Below, one piece after another: positions 44,320 through 53,002 of a stretch of DNA of 64,000 bases (position 1 is its first letter; each line of letters opens with the position of its first letter). The notes under the pieces are model-generated. The model did no database searches and was not told where the DNA came from. It saw only the letters and a list, made by a program, of their open reading frames with translations. This stretch comes from Sutterella wadsworthensis 2_1_59BFAA (GTDB taxonomy: Bacteria > Pseudomonadota > Gammaproteobacteria > Burkholderiales > Burkholderiaceae_F), in contig NZ_JH815513.1 in assembly GCF_000297775.1 (NCBI RefSeq), positions 12,165 to 76,164 on the forward strand, written 5' to 3'. The translations under genes were made by a program, and so were the position numbers.

Positions 44320-45488
44320 ACTACACGCAAAGCTCCATGTCGACCTACACGGCCGACTGCTCGGGCGTCGCAAGCGCCCTCTATGAACTCGGCGGCATGA
44401 CCGTCATCCACGACGCCTCGGGCTGCAACTCGACCTACACCACGCACGACGAGCCCCGCTGGAACACGATGCCCTCGGCCGTCTTCATCTCGGCGCTCAC
44501 CGAGATGGACGCCGTGCTCGGCAACGACAGCCGCATCATCGACGACATCGTCGACGCAGCCCGCAAGCTCACGCCCGCCTTCGTCGCCATCGCCGGCACG
44601 CCCATTCCCATGATGACTGGCGTCGACCTCAAGGGGATCGCCCGCCTCGTCGAAAGCCGCACCCGCATTCCGTCCTTCGCCGTCCAGACCAACTCCATGC
44701 GCGCCTACAGCGTGGGCTGCGCACAGGCCTGGATCGAACTCTCGCGCCGCTTCGTCGTTCCCAACGGCGCCCGCGCGGGGTCCTTCGGCATCAACCTTCT
44801 GGGCGCGACGCCTCTCGACTTCTCGACAGGCGGCATGCTCGAGTCCCTCAGGGCCGCCGCCGCACGCGCAGGCTACACGATCAACGCCTGCTGGGCGATG
44901 GGCGACAAGCTCGAATCCCTCGCCAACACCGCGGCCGCGCGCGTCAACGTCGTCGTGAGCTCGTCCGGGCTTCCGCTCGCGCAGTGCTTCGAGCGCTGCT
45001 TCGGCACGCCCTACGTCTGCGGCCTGCCCGTGGGCGGACTTGCTCCCCGCTGGCACGCGGCCGTCGAATGGGCCGCGAAGAACCGCTGCAGCGTGCCCGC
45101 CGCCGACTTCCTCGGCGCGGATGCGGGCGGCACCCGCACGGCCGTGCTCGGAGAGCCGCTTGCCGCCGCCTGCACGGCCGCGGCCGTCAACCTCGAGCAG
45201 CCCGGAAGCTGCAGGGCGCTCTCGCCCCTGCCGTCCCTCGGCATCGAGGCGCCCATTCTCTCCTCGAACCTTTCCGAGGACCTCCTGCGCGCCATGCTCG
45301 GCGGCACGGAGGTGCTCGCCGCCGACCCGCTCTTCGACATCATCGCCGAGGAGGCCCGCGTCGGGCGCACCATCGCCTTCCCGCACGAGGCCTGCTCGGG
45401 CCGCATGTACAGGAGCGGGATCGTGAACATTCTCGAGCGCGCCCCGTTCGACGCACTCGTCGGCAATCTGCTGGACACTGCAAAATGA
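44310..45488 (+). CDS. Nitrogenase component-1-like subunit, NifK/NifN/BchB-type
   Basis: 392 residues from ATG 44310, inside the end of the preceding gene, so the two are translationally coupled and probably form a heteromer. N-terminal Cys17 (TADCSGVASALYELGGM) and Cys39 (HDASGCNSTYT) align with the first two cluster cysteines of the family. The third position is replaced: the loop reads AIAGTPIPMMTG without cysteine. NLLGATPLDF corresponds to the family's mid-domain. It is shorter than NifK (~520). The last bases overlap the next gene (ATGA). Confidence 0.85.
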   Translation: MLLDYTQSSMSTYTADCSGVASALYELGGMTVIHDASGCNSTYTTHDEPRWNTMPSAVFISALTEMDAVLGNDSRIIDDIVDAARKLTPAFVAIAGTPIPMMTGVDLKGIARLVESRTRIPSFAVQTNSMRAYSVGCAQAWIELSRRFVVPNGARAGSFGINLLGATPLDFSTGGMLESLRAAAARAGYTINACWAMGDKLESLANTAAARVNVVVSSSGLPLAQCFERCFGTPYVCGLPVGGLAPRWHAAVEWAAKNRCSVPAADFLGADAGGTRTAVLGEPLAAACTAAAVNLEQPGSCRALSPLPSLGIEAPILSSNLSEDLLRAMLGGTEVLAADPLFDIIAEEARVGRTIAFPHEACSGRMYRSGIVNILERAPFDALVGNLLDTAK

Positions 45489-46600
45489 CCTTCAATCTGA
45501 AGCAATGCGCCCTCGTCTGCGGCGCACTCGCCCTGGCCGCGACCTCCGCGGCCGCACGCACCGTCGTCGACGACAACGGCACCAGCGTCGAGATCCCCGA
45601 CCACGTCAACCGCGTGGTCGTCACGAACATCCTTCCGCTCGCCTCCGCCGTGACCGTCTTCCTCAACGACGGCAAGACCGTGGTGGGCATGCATCCCGCC
45701 TCCTACTCGGCCGCCAAGAGCGGGCTCCTCGGCAAGCTCTATCCCGACGTCCTCAAGGCCGACACCTCCTTCATGCAGGGCGCGAGCCTCAACGTCGAGG
45801 CCCTGATGGCCCTCAGGCCCGACCTCGTCCTCGTCAACGCGCCCGACAAGCGCACGCTCGACGCGGTCCGCAACGCGGGCATTCCCGCCTTCGGCATCAG
45901 CCCGAGCAAGTGGCACTACGACATCATCGAGACGCACGCCCAGTGGATGAAGAGCCTCTCCGAGATCTGGCCCGAGCACAAGGGCAAGGGCGACCTGATC
46001 GACAGCCGCTCGAAGGCCATCGCGAAGATGGTCGCCGACCGCACGAAGGACCTCAGGCCCGAGGAGCGCAGCAAGGTTCTCTTCCTCTTCCGCTACGACG
46101 CCCGCCAGATCGTCACTTCTGGGCGCAACTTCTTCGGCCAGTACTGGTGCGACGCCGTCGGCGCCAGGAACGTCGCCGAGTCCGTGACGGCAGACAACGC
46201 CAACGCCATCGTCTCGATGGAGCAGATCTACGCCTGGAACCCCGACGTCGTCTTCATCACGAACTTCACGGCCGCCACGCCCGCCGACCTCTTTGATAAC
46301 AAGATGGCAGGCCACGACTGGTCCGACGTGAAGGCCGTCAAGGACAAGCGCGTCTACAAGCTCCCGCTCGGCATCTACCGCAGCTACACGCCTTCGGCCG
46401 ACACGCCGCTCACGCTGCTCTGGATTGCCAAGCAGGTCTATCCCTCGCGCTTTGCCGACATCGATCTCACCAAGGAGGTCAAGGCCTGGTACAAGGACGT
46501 CTTCGGCGTGACGCTCACCGACGCCGACGTCGACATGATGTTCAATCCGGGCGAAGGCGCGAGCACCGGCGCCACGGTCGCCACCCGCAGCAACGGCTGA
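45485..46600 (+). CDS. Periplasmic metal-chelate/corrinoid-type binding protein
   Basis: 371 residues from ATG 45485, which overlaps the previous stop. Signal peptide ALVCGALALAATSAAA. The Peripla_BP_2 (FepB/BtuF/CeuE class III) fold is seen in VEIPDHVNRVVVTNILPLASAVTVFL, LMALRPDLVLVNAPDK, ILFRYDA-like VLFLFRYDAR, MEQIYAWNPDVVFITN and VKAVKDKRVYKLPLG. The ligand could be an iron or nickel chelate, heme, corrinoid or similar. It feeds the permease and ATPase that follow. Its direct coupling to the nitrogenase-like genes is the key context. Confidence 0.85.
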   Translation: MTFNLKQCALVCGALALAATSAAARTVVDDNGTSVEIPDHVNRVVVTNILPLASAVTVFLNDGKTVVGMHPASYSAAKSGLLGKLYPDVLKADTSFMQGASLNVEALMALRPDLVLVNAPDKRTLDAVRNAGIPAFGISPSKWHYDIIETHAQWMKSLSEIWPEHKGKGDLIDSRSKAIAKMVADRTKDLRPEERSKVLFLFRYDARQIVTSGRNFFGQYWCDAVGARNVAESVTADNANAIVSMEQIYAWNPDVVFITNFTAATPADLFDNKMAGHDWSDVKAVKDKRVYKLPLGIYRSYTPSADTPLTLLWIAKQVYPSRFADIDLTKEVKAWYKDVFGVTLTDADVDMMFNPGEGASTGATVATRSNG

Positions 46601-46603
46601 TCC

Positions 46604-47662
46604 ATGTCGAACGTCTCCACCGCACGCGCGCGAAGCGCTCAGGCCGCAGGCGCGGCCGCGGGGCGCTTCCGCCTCGTCATGGCCTCGCTCGCCCTGCTGC
46701 TCGCCGTCACGGCCGTCGCCTCGCTGTGCCTCGGCCGCTACAGTCTCACGGGCACCGAAGTGATGGCCGTGCTCCTGCCCGACGGCTGGCTTTCCGTCGA
46801 GACGAACCGCATGATGGAGAACATCGTTCTCAACGTGAGGCTGCCGCGCGTGCTTCTCGCGATCATTGCGGGCGCGGGACTCGCCATGTCGGGCGCCGCC
46901 TTTCAGGCGCTCTTTGCGAATCCGCTCGCCGCGCCCGACACGCTCGGCGTCGCCACGGGCGCCTCGTTCGGCGCCGTCCTAGGCATCCTCTGGGGCTGGA
47001 ACGGCATGGGCATTCAGCTCATGAGCCTGGCGACGGGCCTCTCCGCAGTCTTCTTCGTGATCGTCATCAGCCGCGTGCGCAACACGAGCTCGATCCTCAT
47101 GATCATTCTCTCGGGCATGGTCGTCGGAGCCCTCTTCTCGGCTCTCGTCTCCCTCGTCAAGTACGCGGCCGACCCGCAGGACGTGCTGCCGTCCATCACC
47201 TTCTGGATGATGGGGGCGCTCACGGGCGCGACCAAGTCAAGCGTGCTCGCGGGCACGCCCATGGTGCTCCTCGGCATGCTCGTTCTCTGGCTCCTGCGCT
47301 GGCGCCTCAACGTGACGACCCTTCCGACTGACGAGGCCGCAAGCCTCGGCATACCCGTGCGCAGGATCCGCGCAGGCGTCATCATCGCCGCCACCATGAT
47401 CACGGCCTCGGTCGTCTCGATGTGCGGCCTCATCGGCTGGGTGGGCCTTCTCGTCCCCCACGCCGCACGCATGCTCTTCGGTGCGAACAACCGCTTCGTG
47501 CTGCCCGCCTCGATGGTCATGGGCGCCCTCTTCATGCTCGTGATCGACACCGTCGCGCGCACCGCCACGCAGAGCGAGATTCCCGTCTCGATCCTCACGG
47601 CCGTCGTGGGTGCGCCGTTCTTCATCTATCTTCTGCGCCGCACGGGCGGCATCTCGGGGTAG
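46604..47662 (+). CDS. FecCD-family ABC importer permease
   Basis: 352 residues with ~10 membrane helices. FecCD/BtuC hallmarks: NVRLPRVLLAIIAGAGLAMSG, AFQALFANPLAAPDTLGVATGA, ISLGMV-like ILSGMVVGALFSA, TDEAASLGIPVRRIR and FIGWVG-like LIGWVGLLVPHAARMLFG. It forms a homodimeric channel for a large chelate. It starts 3 bases after the binding-protein stop. Confidence 0.92.
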   Translation: MSNVSTARARSAQAAGAAAGRFRLVMASLALLLAVTAVASLCLGRYSLTGTEVMAVLLPDGWLSVETNRMMENIVLNVRLPRVLLAIIAGAGLAMSGAAFQALFANPLAAPDTLGVATGASFGAVLGILWGWNGMGIQLMSLATGLSAVFFVIVISRVRNTSSILMIILSGMVVGALFSALVSLVKYAADPQDVLPSITFWMMGALTGATKSSVLAGTPMVLLGMLVLWLLRWRLNVTTLPTDEAASLGIPVRRIRAGVIIAATMITASVVSMCGLIGWVGLLVPHAARMLFGANNRFVLPASMVMGALFMLVIDTVARTATQSEIPVSILTAVVGAPFFIYLLRRTGGISG

Positions 47663-47666
47663 CGCC

Positions 47667-48467
47667 ATGTCCCTTGAAGTGATCCACGGCGGCTACGCCT
47701 GGCCGGGCCGCGAACCCGTTCTCACGGGCGTCAACTTCCGCTTCGACGGCACGGGCGTCATGAGCATCCTCGGCCCCAATGGCGCGGGCAAGACGACGCT
47801 GCTGCGCTGCATGCTCGGCCTTCTCAAGTTCACGGAGGGCGAGGCGACGCTCGACGGCCGCCCCGTCTCCAACTGGAAGCCCCGCGACTTCTGGCGCACG
47901 ATCGGCTACGTACCTCAAGCGAAGCTCCCGGGCTTCGCCTCGATGACGCTCGCCGACATGGTCGTCCTCGGCCGCAGCGCGCACATCGGCCCCTTCAGCC
48001 TGCCATCCGACGCGGACTGGGAGGTGGTCGACCGCGTCATGACCGAGGTCGGCATCGAGCACCTCGCGGGGCGCCTCTGCAGCGAAGTCTCGGGCGGGCA
48101 GTTCCAGCTCGCGCTCATCGCCCGCGCGCTCGCGGCCGAACCCAGAATCCTCGTGCTCGACGAGCCTGAATCGAACCTCGACTTCCGCAACCAGATGGTG
48201 GTCCTCAACGTCATCGAGCGTCTCACCGAGCAGGGTCTCGGCGCCGTCATCAACACGCACTTCCCCGCGCATGCGCTCGAGATCTCCACGAAGACGCTCC
48301 TCGTTCCCAGGCACAGGCCGCCCATCTTCGGCGACACCCGCGACGTCATGACCGAGGATCTCCTCTCAGACGTCTTTGACGTGCGCGTGCGCATCAGGGA
48401 GCTCGACTTCCCCGAGCGCCGCTACACGTGCGTCGCCGCCGTCGAACCCCGACACGGAGGAGCGTGA
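47667..48467 (+). CDS. FecE/BtuD-type ABC importer ATPase
   Basis: 266 residues from ATG 47667, 4 bases after the permease stop. Walker A GPNGAGKTT, signature SGGQFQLALIARAL, Walker B RILVLDEPESNLDF, switch His in NTHFPAHAL. Last gene of the operon; a terminator follows at 48528. Confidence 0.92.
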   Translation: MSLEVIHGGYAWPGREPVLTGVNFRFDGTGVMSILGPNGAGKTTLLRCMLGLLKFTEGEATLDGRPVSNWKPRDFWRTIGYVPQAKLPGFASMTLADMVVLGRSAHIGPFSLPSDADWEVVDRVMTEVGIEHLAGRLCSEVSGGQFQLALIARALAAEPRILVLDEPESNLDFRNQMVVLNVIERLTEQGLGAVINTHFPAHALEISTKTLLVPRHRPPIFGDTRDVMTEDLLSDVFDVRVRIRELDFPERRYTCVAAVEPRHGGA

Positions 48468-48527
48468 CGAAAAGAATGACGCAGAGGCCTGCGGAGAGGC
48501 CCCGGACATTCTGTCCTGCATTAATGG

Positions 48528-48566
48528 AAAAAGGACCGGCCCGCGGATTGCGGAACGGTCCTTTTC
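48528..48566. terminator. Bidirectional terminator after the ABC operon
   Basis: AAAAGGACCG/CGGTCCTTTT arms flank a 17-base loop; serves the importer operon (+) and the phosphate transporter (-). Confidence 0.8.
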
Positions 48567-48610
48567 TTCCTCGGGCCTCCCCTGCGCGGGCAGAGGAGGC
48601 TTCATGCGGA

Positions 48611-50875
48611 TCATCGCTCGGAGGGCTGCAGGGGCTCGTCCTTGTCGTCCTCGACGGCGAAGGCCGCCTGCTGTTGCTGCTGGGCGGCAAGCCCCGCCTC
48701 GAGTTCGCTCTGCAGGAGCTTCACCATCATGTAGCGGTTGAGCACCTCACGGGCGAAGAGCAGGTAGCCGAGGTAGAGCTCGGACTTGCGCAGCGAGATC
48801 TTCTCCTCCCCGATCTGGGTCATGAAGTCGCGCTGAGCCTCGTCGATGAGCTCGAGGGCCTGCGTGCAGTTGGCCGGCACGAAGTTGTCGCGGATCATGA
48901 TCAGGCGCTTGGAGAGGGTCTTGATGTTGTCGCGCATGCGTCCCGTGAAGGGCGAGTGGGAGTTGGCCACGTAGTTCTGTGCGACGCCGATCTGGTCGCG
49001 CAGGGAGTGGCTCACCTCCTTCATGCTCGTGAAGGCGCGGTAGTAGAAGTTGCGGGCGTCGCGGTCGGAGCGCGAGCCGCCGCCCTCAAGGGCCATGTTG
49101 TAGTACTCTCCGCGGCGCATCGTGATGAAGTCGAAGAGCTGTGCGGCGTCGCCCTTGAGCTCGCGCAGCTTCTGATCGTCCTCGTCAAGGAAGGCCTGAA
49201 GGCCCTGCGCGTAGAGCGTGAGCGTGGCGTTGAGGTTGTCGTTGACGCTTTCGGTGAGCAGGTCGCGGATGCTGGCCTTGTCGCCGCGGTCGATGCGCTC
49301 GTGGTCGGGCGTCTCGTCCTCTTCCTTGACGAAGAAGTTCGTGCGGATGACGACGATGAGCGCGAGCACCATCATGATGAGCTGAAGCGGCTCGCCCCAG
49401 CTGATGAAGAGCATGCAGATGAGGCCGCAGGCGGTGAAGGCCGTGAAGGCGGTCATGAACCAGCCGGAGATCACGGTGAGCACGCCCGAGATACGGTACA
49501 CGGCGGACTCGCGGTCCCAGGCGCCGTCGGCGAGCGACGAACCCATGGCGACCATGAAGGTCACGTACGTGGTCGAGAGCGGGAGCTTCAGGCTCGTGGC
49601 CGAGGCGATGAGCGCGGCGGCGAGCACGAGGTTCACGCTGGCGCGGATCTCGTCGAACGGCAGCTCGACCTCGCCCGGCGCGAGCTTCTTCTTCTCGAAG
49701 CGCGTGGCTAGGCTCTTGATGACGGAGGCCGGAATGATCTGATGGGCGAGGTTGTTGAAGCGGATCGCGGAGCGCACGACGACGCGGGCGGGAAGCGAGG
49801 AACCGAACTGCTCCTTGCCGCCGCGGGCGGACGAGGCGAGGCTGATCGAGGTGCGGATGACGCGGTGGGCCTTCTTGGAGAACCAGAGCGTGAGCACCAT
49901 CACGAGGCCGGAGGCAAGCAGGAAGTAGGTCGGCGTGCCTTGGTTGTGGCGCAGGCCCTCCATCGTGAAGGTCGTCGGATCGGCGCCCTCGACCGCGGAC
50001 CAGATCTCATAGGAGGAGAGCGCGGCGAGCGGCACGCCGATGAAGTTCACGAGGTCGTTGCCCGCGAAGGCGAAGGCGAGCGAGAACGTGCCGGCGAGAA
50101 TGATGATCGGGAAGATGTTGATGCGCAGCGCCATGATGAGCGCCTGGAAGAGCACGGTCAGGATGGCGAAGCAGCCGAGCAGGAGTTCGGTCGTGTTGGC
50201 GCCGATCCAGGAGATCCACTCGGGCTGCATGAAGGACGCGCCCTTGGCGCCCTTGATCACGAGGAAGTAGAAGACGGCCGTGAGCGAGACGCCGCCGTAG
50301 ATGCCGCCGAAGAGCTTGTAGTAGCGCTCGTAGTTGAAGGAGAAAATCAGACGCAGCAGATACTGCACGAAGAGGCCCGCAAAGAAGGCCACGACGACGG
50401 ATACGAGAATCGCCATGATCATGGCGAGCGCCTTGGCGGAGTTGAGGTAGAGCCCCAGATCCGCAATGGGCGCGCCGCTCGACCAGACCTTGTAGCAGGC
50501 GAGCGCGGTGGCGCCGCCGAAGAGTTCGAACACGATCGAGACGGTCGTGGAGGTGGGAAGGCCGAGGGAGTTGAAGGTGTTGAGCAGGAGGACGTCGCAG
50601 ACCATCACGGCCGTGAAGACGATGATCACTTCCTTGAAGGTGAAGTGCTCGGGCACGAGAACGCCTGTGCGGGCGACCTCCATCATGCCTGAGGAGAAGG
50701 TGGCGCCGAGCAGGACGCCCAGACTGGCCACCGTCATGATCACCCAGAAGGGTGCCGTGCGGGAGCCGACGGCGGAATTGAGGAAGTTGACGGCGTCATT
50801 GGAGACGCCGACGAAGAGGTCGATGACGGCAAGCGCGCCCAAAAGCGCCAGCGCAGCAAGTATGAATGTATCCAT
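48611..50875 (-). CDS. PHO4/Pit-type phosphate transporter fused to a PhoU-like domain
   Basis: 754 residues. PHO4 repeat motifs VGVSNDAVNFLNSAVGSRTA (N-half) and FAFAGNDLVNFIGVPLAA (second) are present, with about 12 membrane helices to residue ~530. The C-terminal ~200 residues (SIRDLLTESVNDNLNATLTL, FYYRAFTSMKEVSHSLRDQI, EKISLRKSELYLGYLLFAREVLNRYMMVKLLQSELE) are helical and PhoU-like. Pit transporters are usually ~500 residues with a separate PhoU-like (YkaA) gene. Likely import of metal-phosphate with an attached regulatory domain. Confidence 0.85.
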   Translation of the reverse strand: MDTFILAALALLGALAVIDLFVGVSNDAVNFLNSAVGSRTAPFWVIMTVASLGVLLGATFSSGMMEVARTGVLVPEHFTFKEVIIVFTAVMVCDVLLLNTFNSLGLPTSTTVSIVFELFGGATALACYKVWSSGAPIADLGLYLNSAKALAMIMAILVSVVVAFFAGLFVQYLLRLIFSFNYERYYKLFGGIYGGVSLTAVFYFLVIKGAKGASFMQPEWISWIGANTTELLLGCFAILTVLFQALIMALRINIFPIIILAGTFSLAFAFAGNDLVNFIGVPLAALSSYEIWSAVEGADPTTFTMEGLRHNQGTPTYFLLASGLVMVLTLWFSKKAHRVIRTSISLASSARGGKEQFGSSLPARVVVRSAIRFNNLAHQIIPASVIKSLATRFEKKKLAPGEVELPFDEIRASVNLVLAAALIASATSLKLPLSTTYVTFMVAMGSSLADGAWDRESAVYRISGVLTVISGWFMTAFTAFTACGLICMLFISWGEPLQLIMMVLALIVVIRTNFFVKEEDETPDHERIDRGDKASIRDLLTESVNDNLNATLTLYAQGLQAFLDEDDQKLRELKGDAAQLFDFITMRRGEYYNMALEGGGSRSDRDARNFYYRAFTSMKEVSHSLRDQIGVAQNYVANSHSPFTGRMRDNIKTLSKRLIMIRDNFVPANCTQALELIDEAQRDFMTQIGEEKISLRKSELYLGYLLFAREVLNRYMMVKLLQSELEAGLAAQQQQQAAFAVEDDKDEPLQPSER

Positions 50876-51108
50876 TCGATTTGTATCTGCCCGAACGGCC
50901 CGGCCAGTGCCGACGCTCCGAGGGAAACGACTTCACGGCGTGACAGTTCCTGACAATTTGCAATCAGTATTAATGGTTCGATTGTATCGAACCTCAGGCC
51001 GTATTTGGGGACCCGTCTGCTGAAAACACTCAAAATGACAGCACCGCGCGGAGAAGCCGCGAGCTCGTACCAGCTTCGAATTACTCCCAAAAGCGATGCC
51101 CTGCGGGA

Positions 51109-52341
51109 CTAGCGCAGCTGGGCGGGACTGCCGTGCGAGTTCTCCTCGTTCTTCGGACGCATGTACCAGAGGAAGATGACAAGCGGCAGGAGAATGAAAC
51201 CGCCGAGGAAGATGACGGACTTGAGCGGCAGGTACATGGCCATGCCGCCGCCCACGAGCGGGCCGATCACGCTGCCGACCTGCTGTGCCGCGTAGGAGAG
51301 GCCGAAGATGCGGCCGCGGTCCTCGGGCGGCGTGCTCATCGTGAGGACGGCGTTGATGGCGGGGAAGATGCCCGCAAAGGTGAGGCCGCCGATGAAGCGC
51401 CAGACGGCGAACGGCACGAGCGTGTCGGGAATCGCCTGGATCATGCCGAAGCAGGCCGTGCCCGCAAGCGCCGTGTAGAGCGCGGGGCGGTATCCCCACT
51501 TCTGGCCGATGACGCCCCAGAGGGGCGAGGCGATCACGCCCGAAACGCCGACCACGGAGAAGACGATGCCGGTCACGAAGACGATGCGGTCCATACTGCC
51601 CTGGAGCTCGCCGATGTACATCGGCATGACGGGCTGCTGCAGGAGGATCGTGAGTTGCACGACGCCCGCGCACAGGAGCATGCGCTGCACGACGGGAATC
51701 TTGAGGAGGCTGGTCTTCTCGCGCGCGGCGGCCGCCTTCTTCTGCTCCTTTCTCGGAGGCTCGTGGATGAAGAATAGGATGAGGAGCGTGATGACGGCAA
51801 GTGCGGCGCCACCGATGAAGAAGGTCATGCGCATCGAGAAGAGCTCTGCGAGCGCCCCGCCGAAGAAGGGCCCGAGAACGCCGCCCGCAGTCATTCCGCC
51901 CTGCATGATGCCCATGGCCAGGCCGATGCGCTCGCGCGGCACGGTGCTCGCCATGATCGCGAGGCAGGCGGGCCAGAGGCCAGAGGCGAACCCCTGGAAG
52001 CAACGCATGGCCAGCAGCTGCCACTCGTTCTGGACGATGCCGCTCAGCGCATAGGAGACGGCGAGGAGGATTGCGGCGCGCAGCGCCATGAGCTTGCGCG
52101 AGCGTTTGTCGGCCATGGCGCCCCAGATCGGGGCCATGACGCCTGAAATCAGAAAGGAGACCGAAAAGACGAGACCGCTCCAGAAATTCGCCCGCGACTG
52201 CTCGACGCCGAGCTCCTCGATGAGGTACATCGGCAGAAAGGGGATGAGCATCGTGTAGCTGAGCGACATCAAAACCGCGCTCAGGGTCAGGATGACGAGC
52301 GTCGTCTTCCAGTGGGCTTGGATCGCTTGTGTATCAGGCAT
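51109..52341 (-). CDS. MFS multidrug-type exporter
   Basis: 410 residues from ATG 52341. Twelve helices. Family loop GAMADKRSRKLMALRAAILL between helices 2 and 3 and MGIMQGGMTAGGVLGPFFGG for helix 5 (DHA1-like antiporter motif C). A central cytoplasmic loop is lysine-rich (PPRKEQKKAAAAREKTSLLK). Substrate unknown. A long untranslated leader with a terminator precedes it. Confidence 0.85.
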   Translation of the reverse strand: MPDTQAIQAHWKTTLVILTLSAVLMSLSYTMLIPFLPMYLIEELGVEQSRANFWSGLVFSVSFLISGVMAPIWGAMADKRSRKLMALRAAILLAVSYALSGIVQNEWQLLAMRCFQGFASGLWPACLAIMASTVPRERIGLAMGIMQGGMTAGGVLGPFFGGALAELFSMRMTFFIGGAALAVITLLILFFIHEPPRKEQKKAAAAREKTSLLKIPVVQRMLLCAGVVQLTILLQQPVMPMYIGELQGSMDRIVFVTGIVFSVVGVSGVIASPLWGVIGQKWGYRPALYTALAGTACFGMIQAIPDTLVPFAVWRFIGGLTFAGIFPAINAVLTMSTPPEDRGRIFGLSYAAQQVGSVIGPLVGGGMAMYLPLKSVIFLGGFILLPLVIFLWYMRPKNEENSHGSPAQLR

Positions 52342-52460
52342 GTCGGATCTCCGTTGTGGGTTTCTGGCTTTTCTTCTTCGTCCTGCCGCCGAGGGGAAGC
52401 GGACTCGACAATGATACACCCGGGCGGGAGTCCTGAACAGCCCGAACCTTTTGGCGAGCC

Positions 52461-52494
52461 CAAAAGAAAAGGGAGCGTCTGGTCGAACGCTCCC
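52461..52494 (-). terminator. Terminator inside the MFS gene leader
   Basis: On the minus strand GGGAGCGT pairs with ACGCTCCC and is followed by TTTTCTTTTG, 120 bases before the MFS start codon. No minus-strand protein gene lies upstream. Confidence 0.75.
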
Positions 52495-52795
52495 GTAAGA
52501 TCCGTGAAAAGTGAAAGGGGGCATGCCCTTTCGGGCGCTCCGGAGGTTCGCACGGGCTGGTCTTCCCGACGATCCTCCATCCCTTCACAGGCGGCCGCTG
52601 CAACCGGAGAGTCATGCCGGCTGCGGGCCGTCGGGCAGTCACGGACTGCCGATGGTCCGGCAGCATCTGGTCGTGGCGCTCCTTTGCACATCCCCCGATG
52701 TAAGCGCCGATGCCGCCTGCGTCTGAAGCCGCCTGATCCGGCCTCATTCGCCTGAGTCGAACGGTTGGTTCCGTTCAACTGCACGCAAATTTTAG
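52461..52795 (-). ncRNA. Candidate structured leader or small RNA upstream of MFS exporter
   Basis: About 330 bases on the minus strand with no convincing protein, closed by the terminator at 52461. Several GC hairpins can form, for example GCCCGAAAGGGC near 52530 and a GGAGG/CCTCC-closed structure around 52540-52575. It may be a riboswitch/attenuator controlling the exporter or an independent sRNA. I could not match it to a known class. Boundaries approximate. Confidence 0.35.
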
Positions 52796-53002
52796 TGATT
52801 TTCGGCGGAATTTCTACTCCTTTAGGCTAACTCCGCACCCCAATTCCGCGCTTCTTTTGACGATAATCAGGTAATTTCACCTGTTTACATCTCGGTTAGG
52901 GATATCCCCAAGGATGTCCTTCTACCCCCACCGAGGTATGTCTCGGACCACATGCCGGGGCATGCATGAAGGCGAACGCCCGCCCTCATTCTGTGGAAAC
53001 CC
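52796..53002. other. Intergenic, promoter-like
   Basis: No gene. AT-richer stretch at 52785-52880 with TAAAAT on the minus strand, suitable as a promoter for the leader RNA, and the palindrome GGGATATCCC at 52899-52908. Confidence 0.4.

Noticed and set aside
42103-45488. True nitrogenase or protochlorophyllide reductase
   Set aside because: No cofactor-assembly, regulatory or pigment genes nearby, short component-1 chains, and a missing family cysteine. Superfamily membership is clear, function is not.
52461-52795. Cobalamin riboswitch before the MFS exporter
   Set aside because: A short stretch resembles the GTGCGAA core, but no B12 box (GCCACTG-type) follows on the 3' side and the pairings do not fit.
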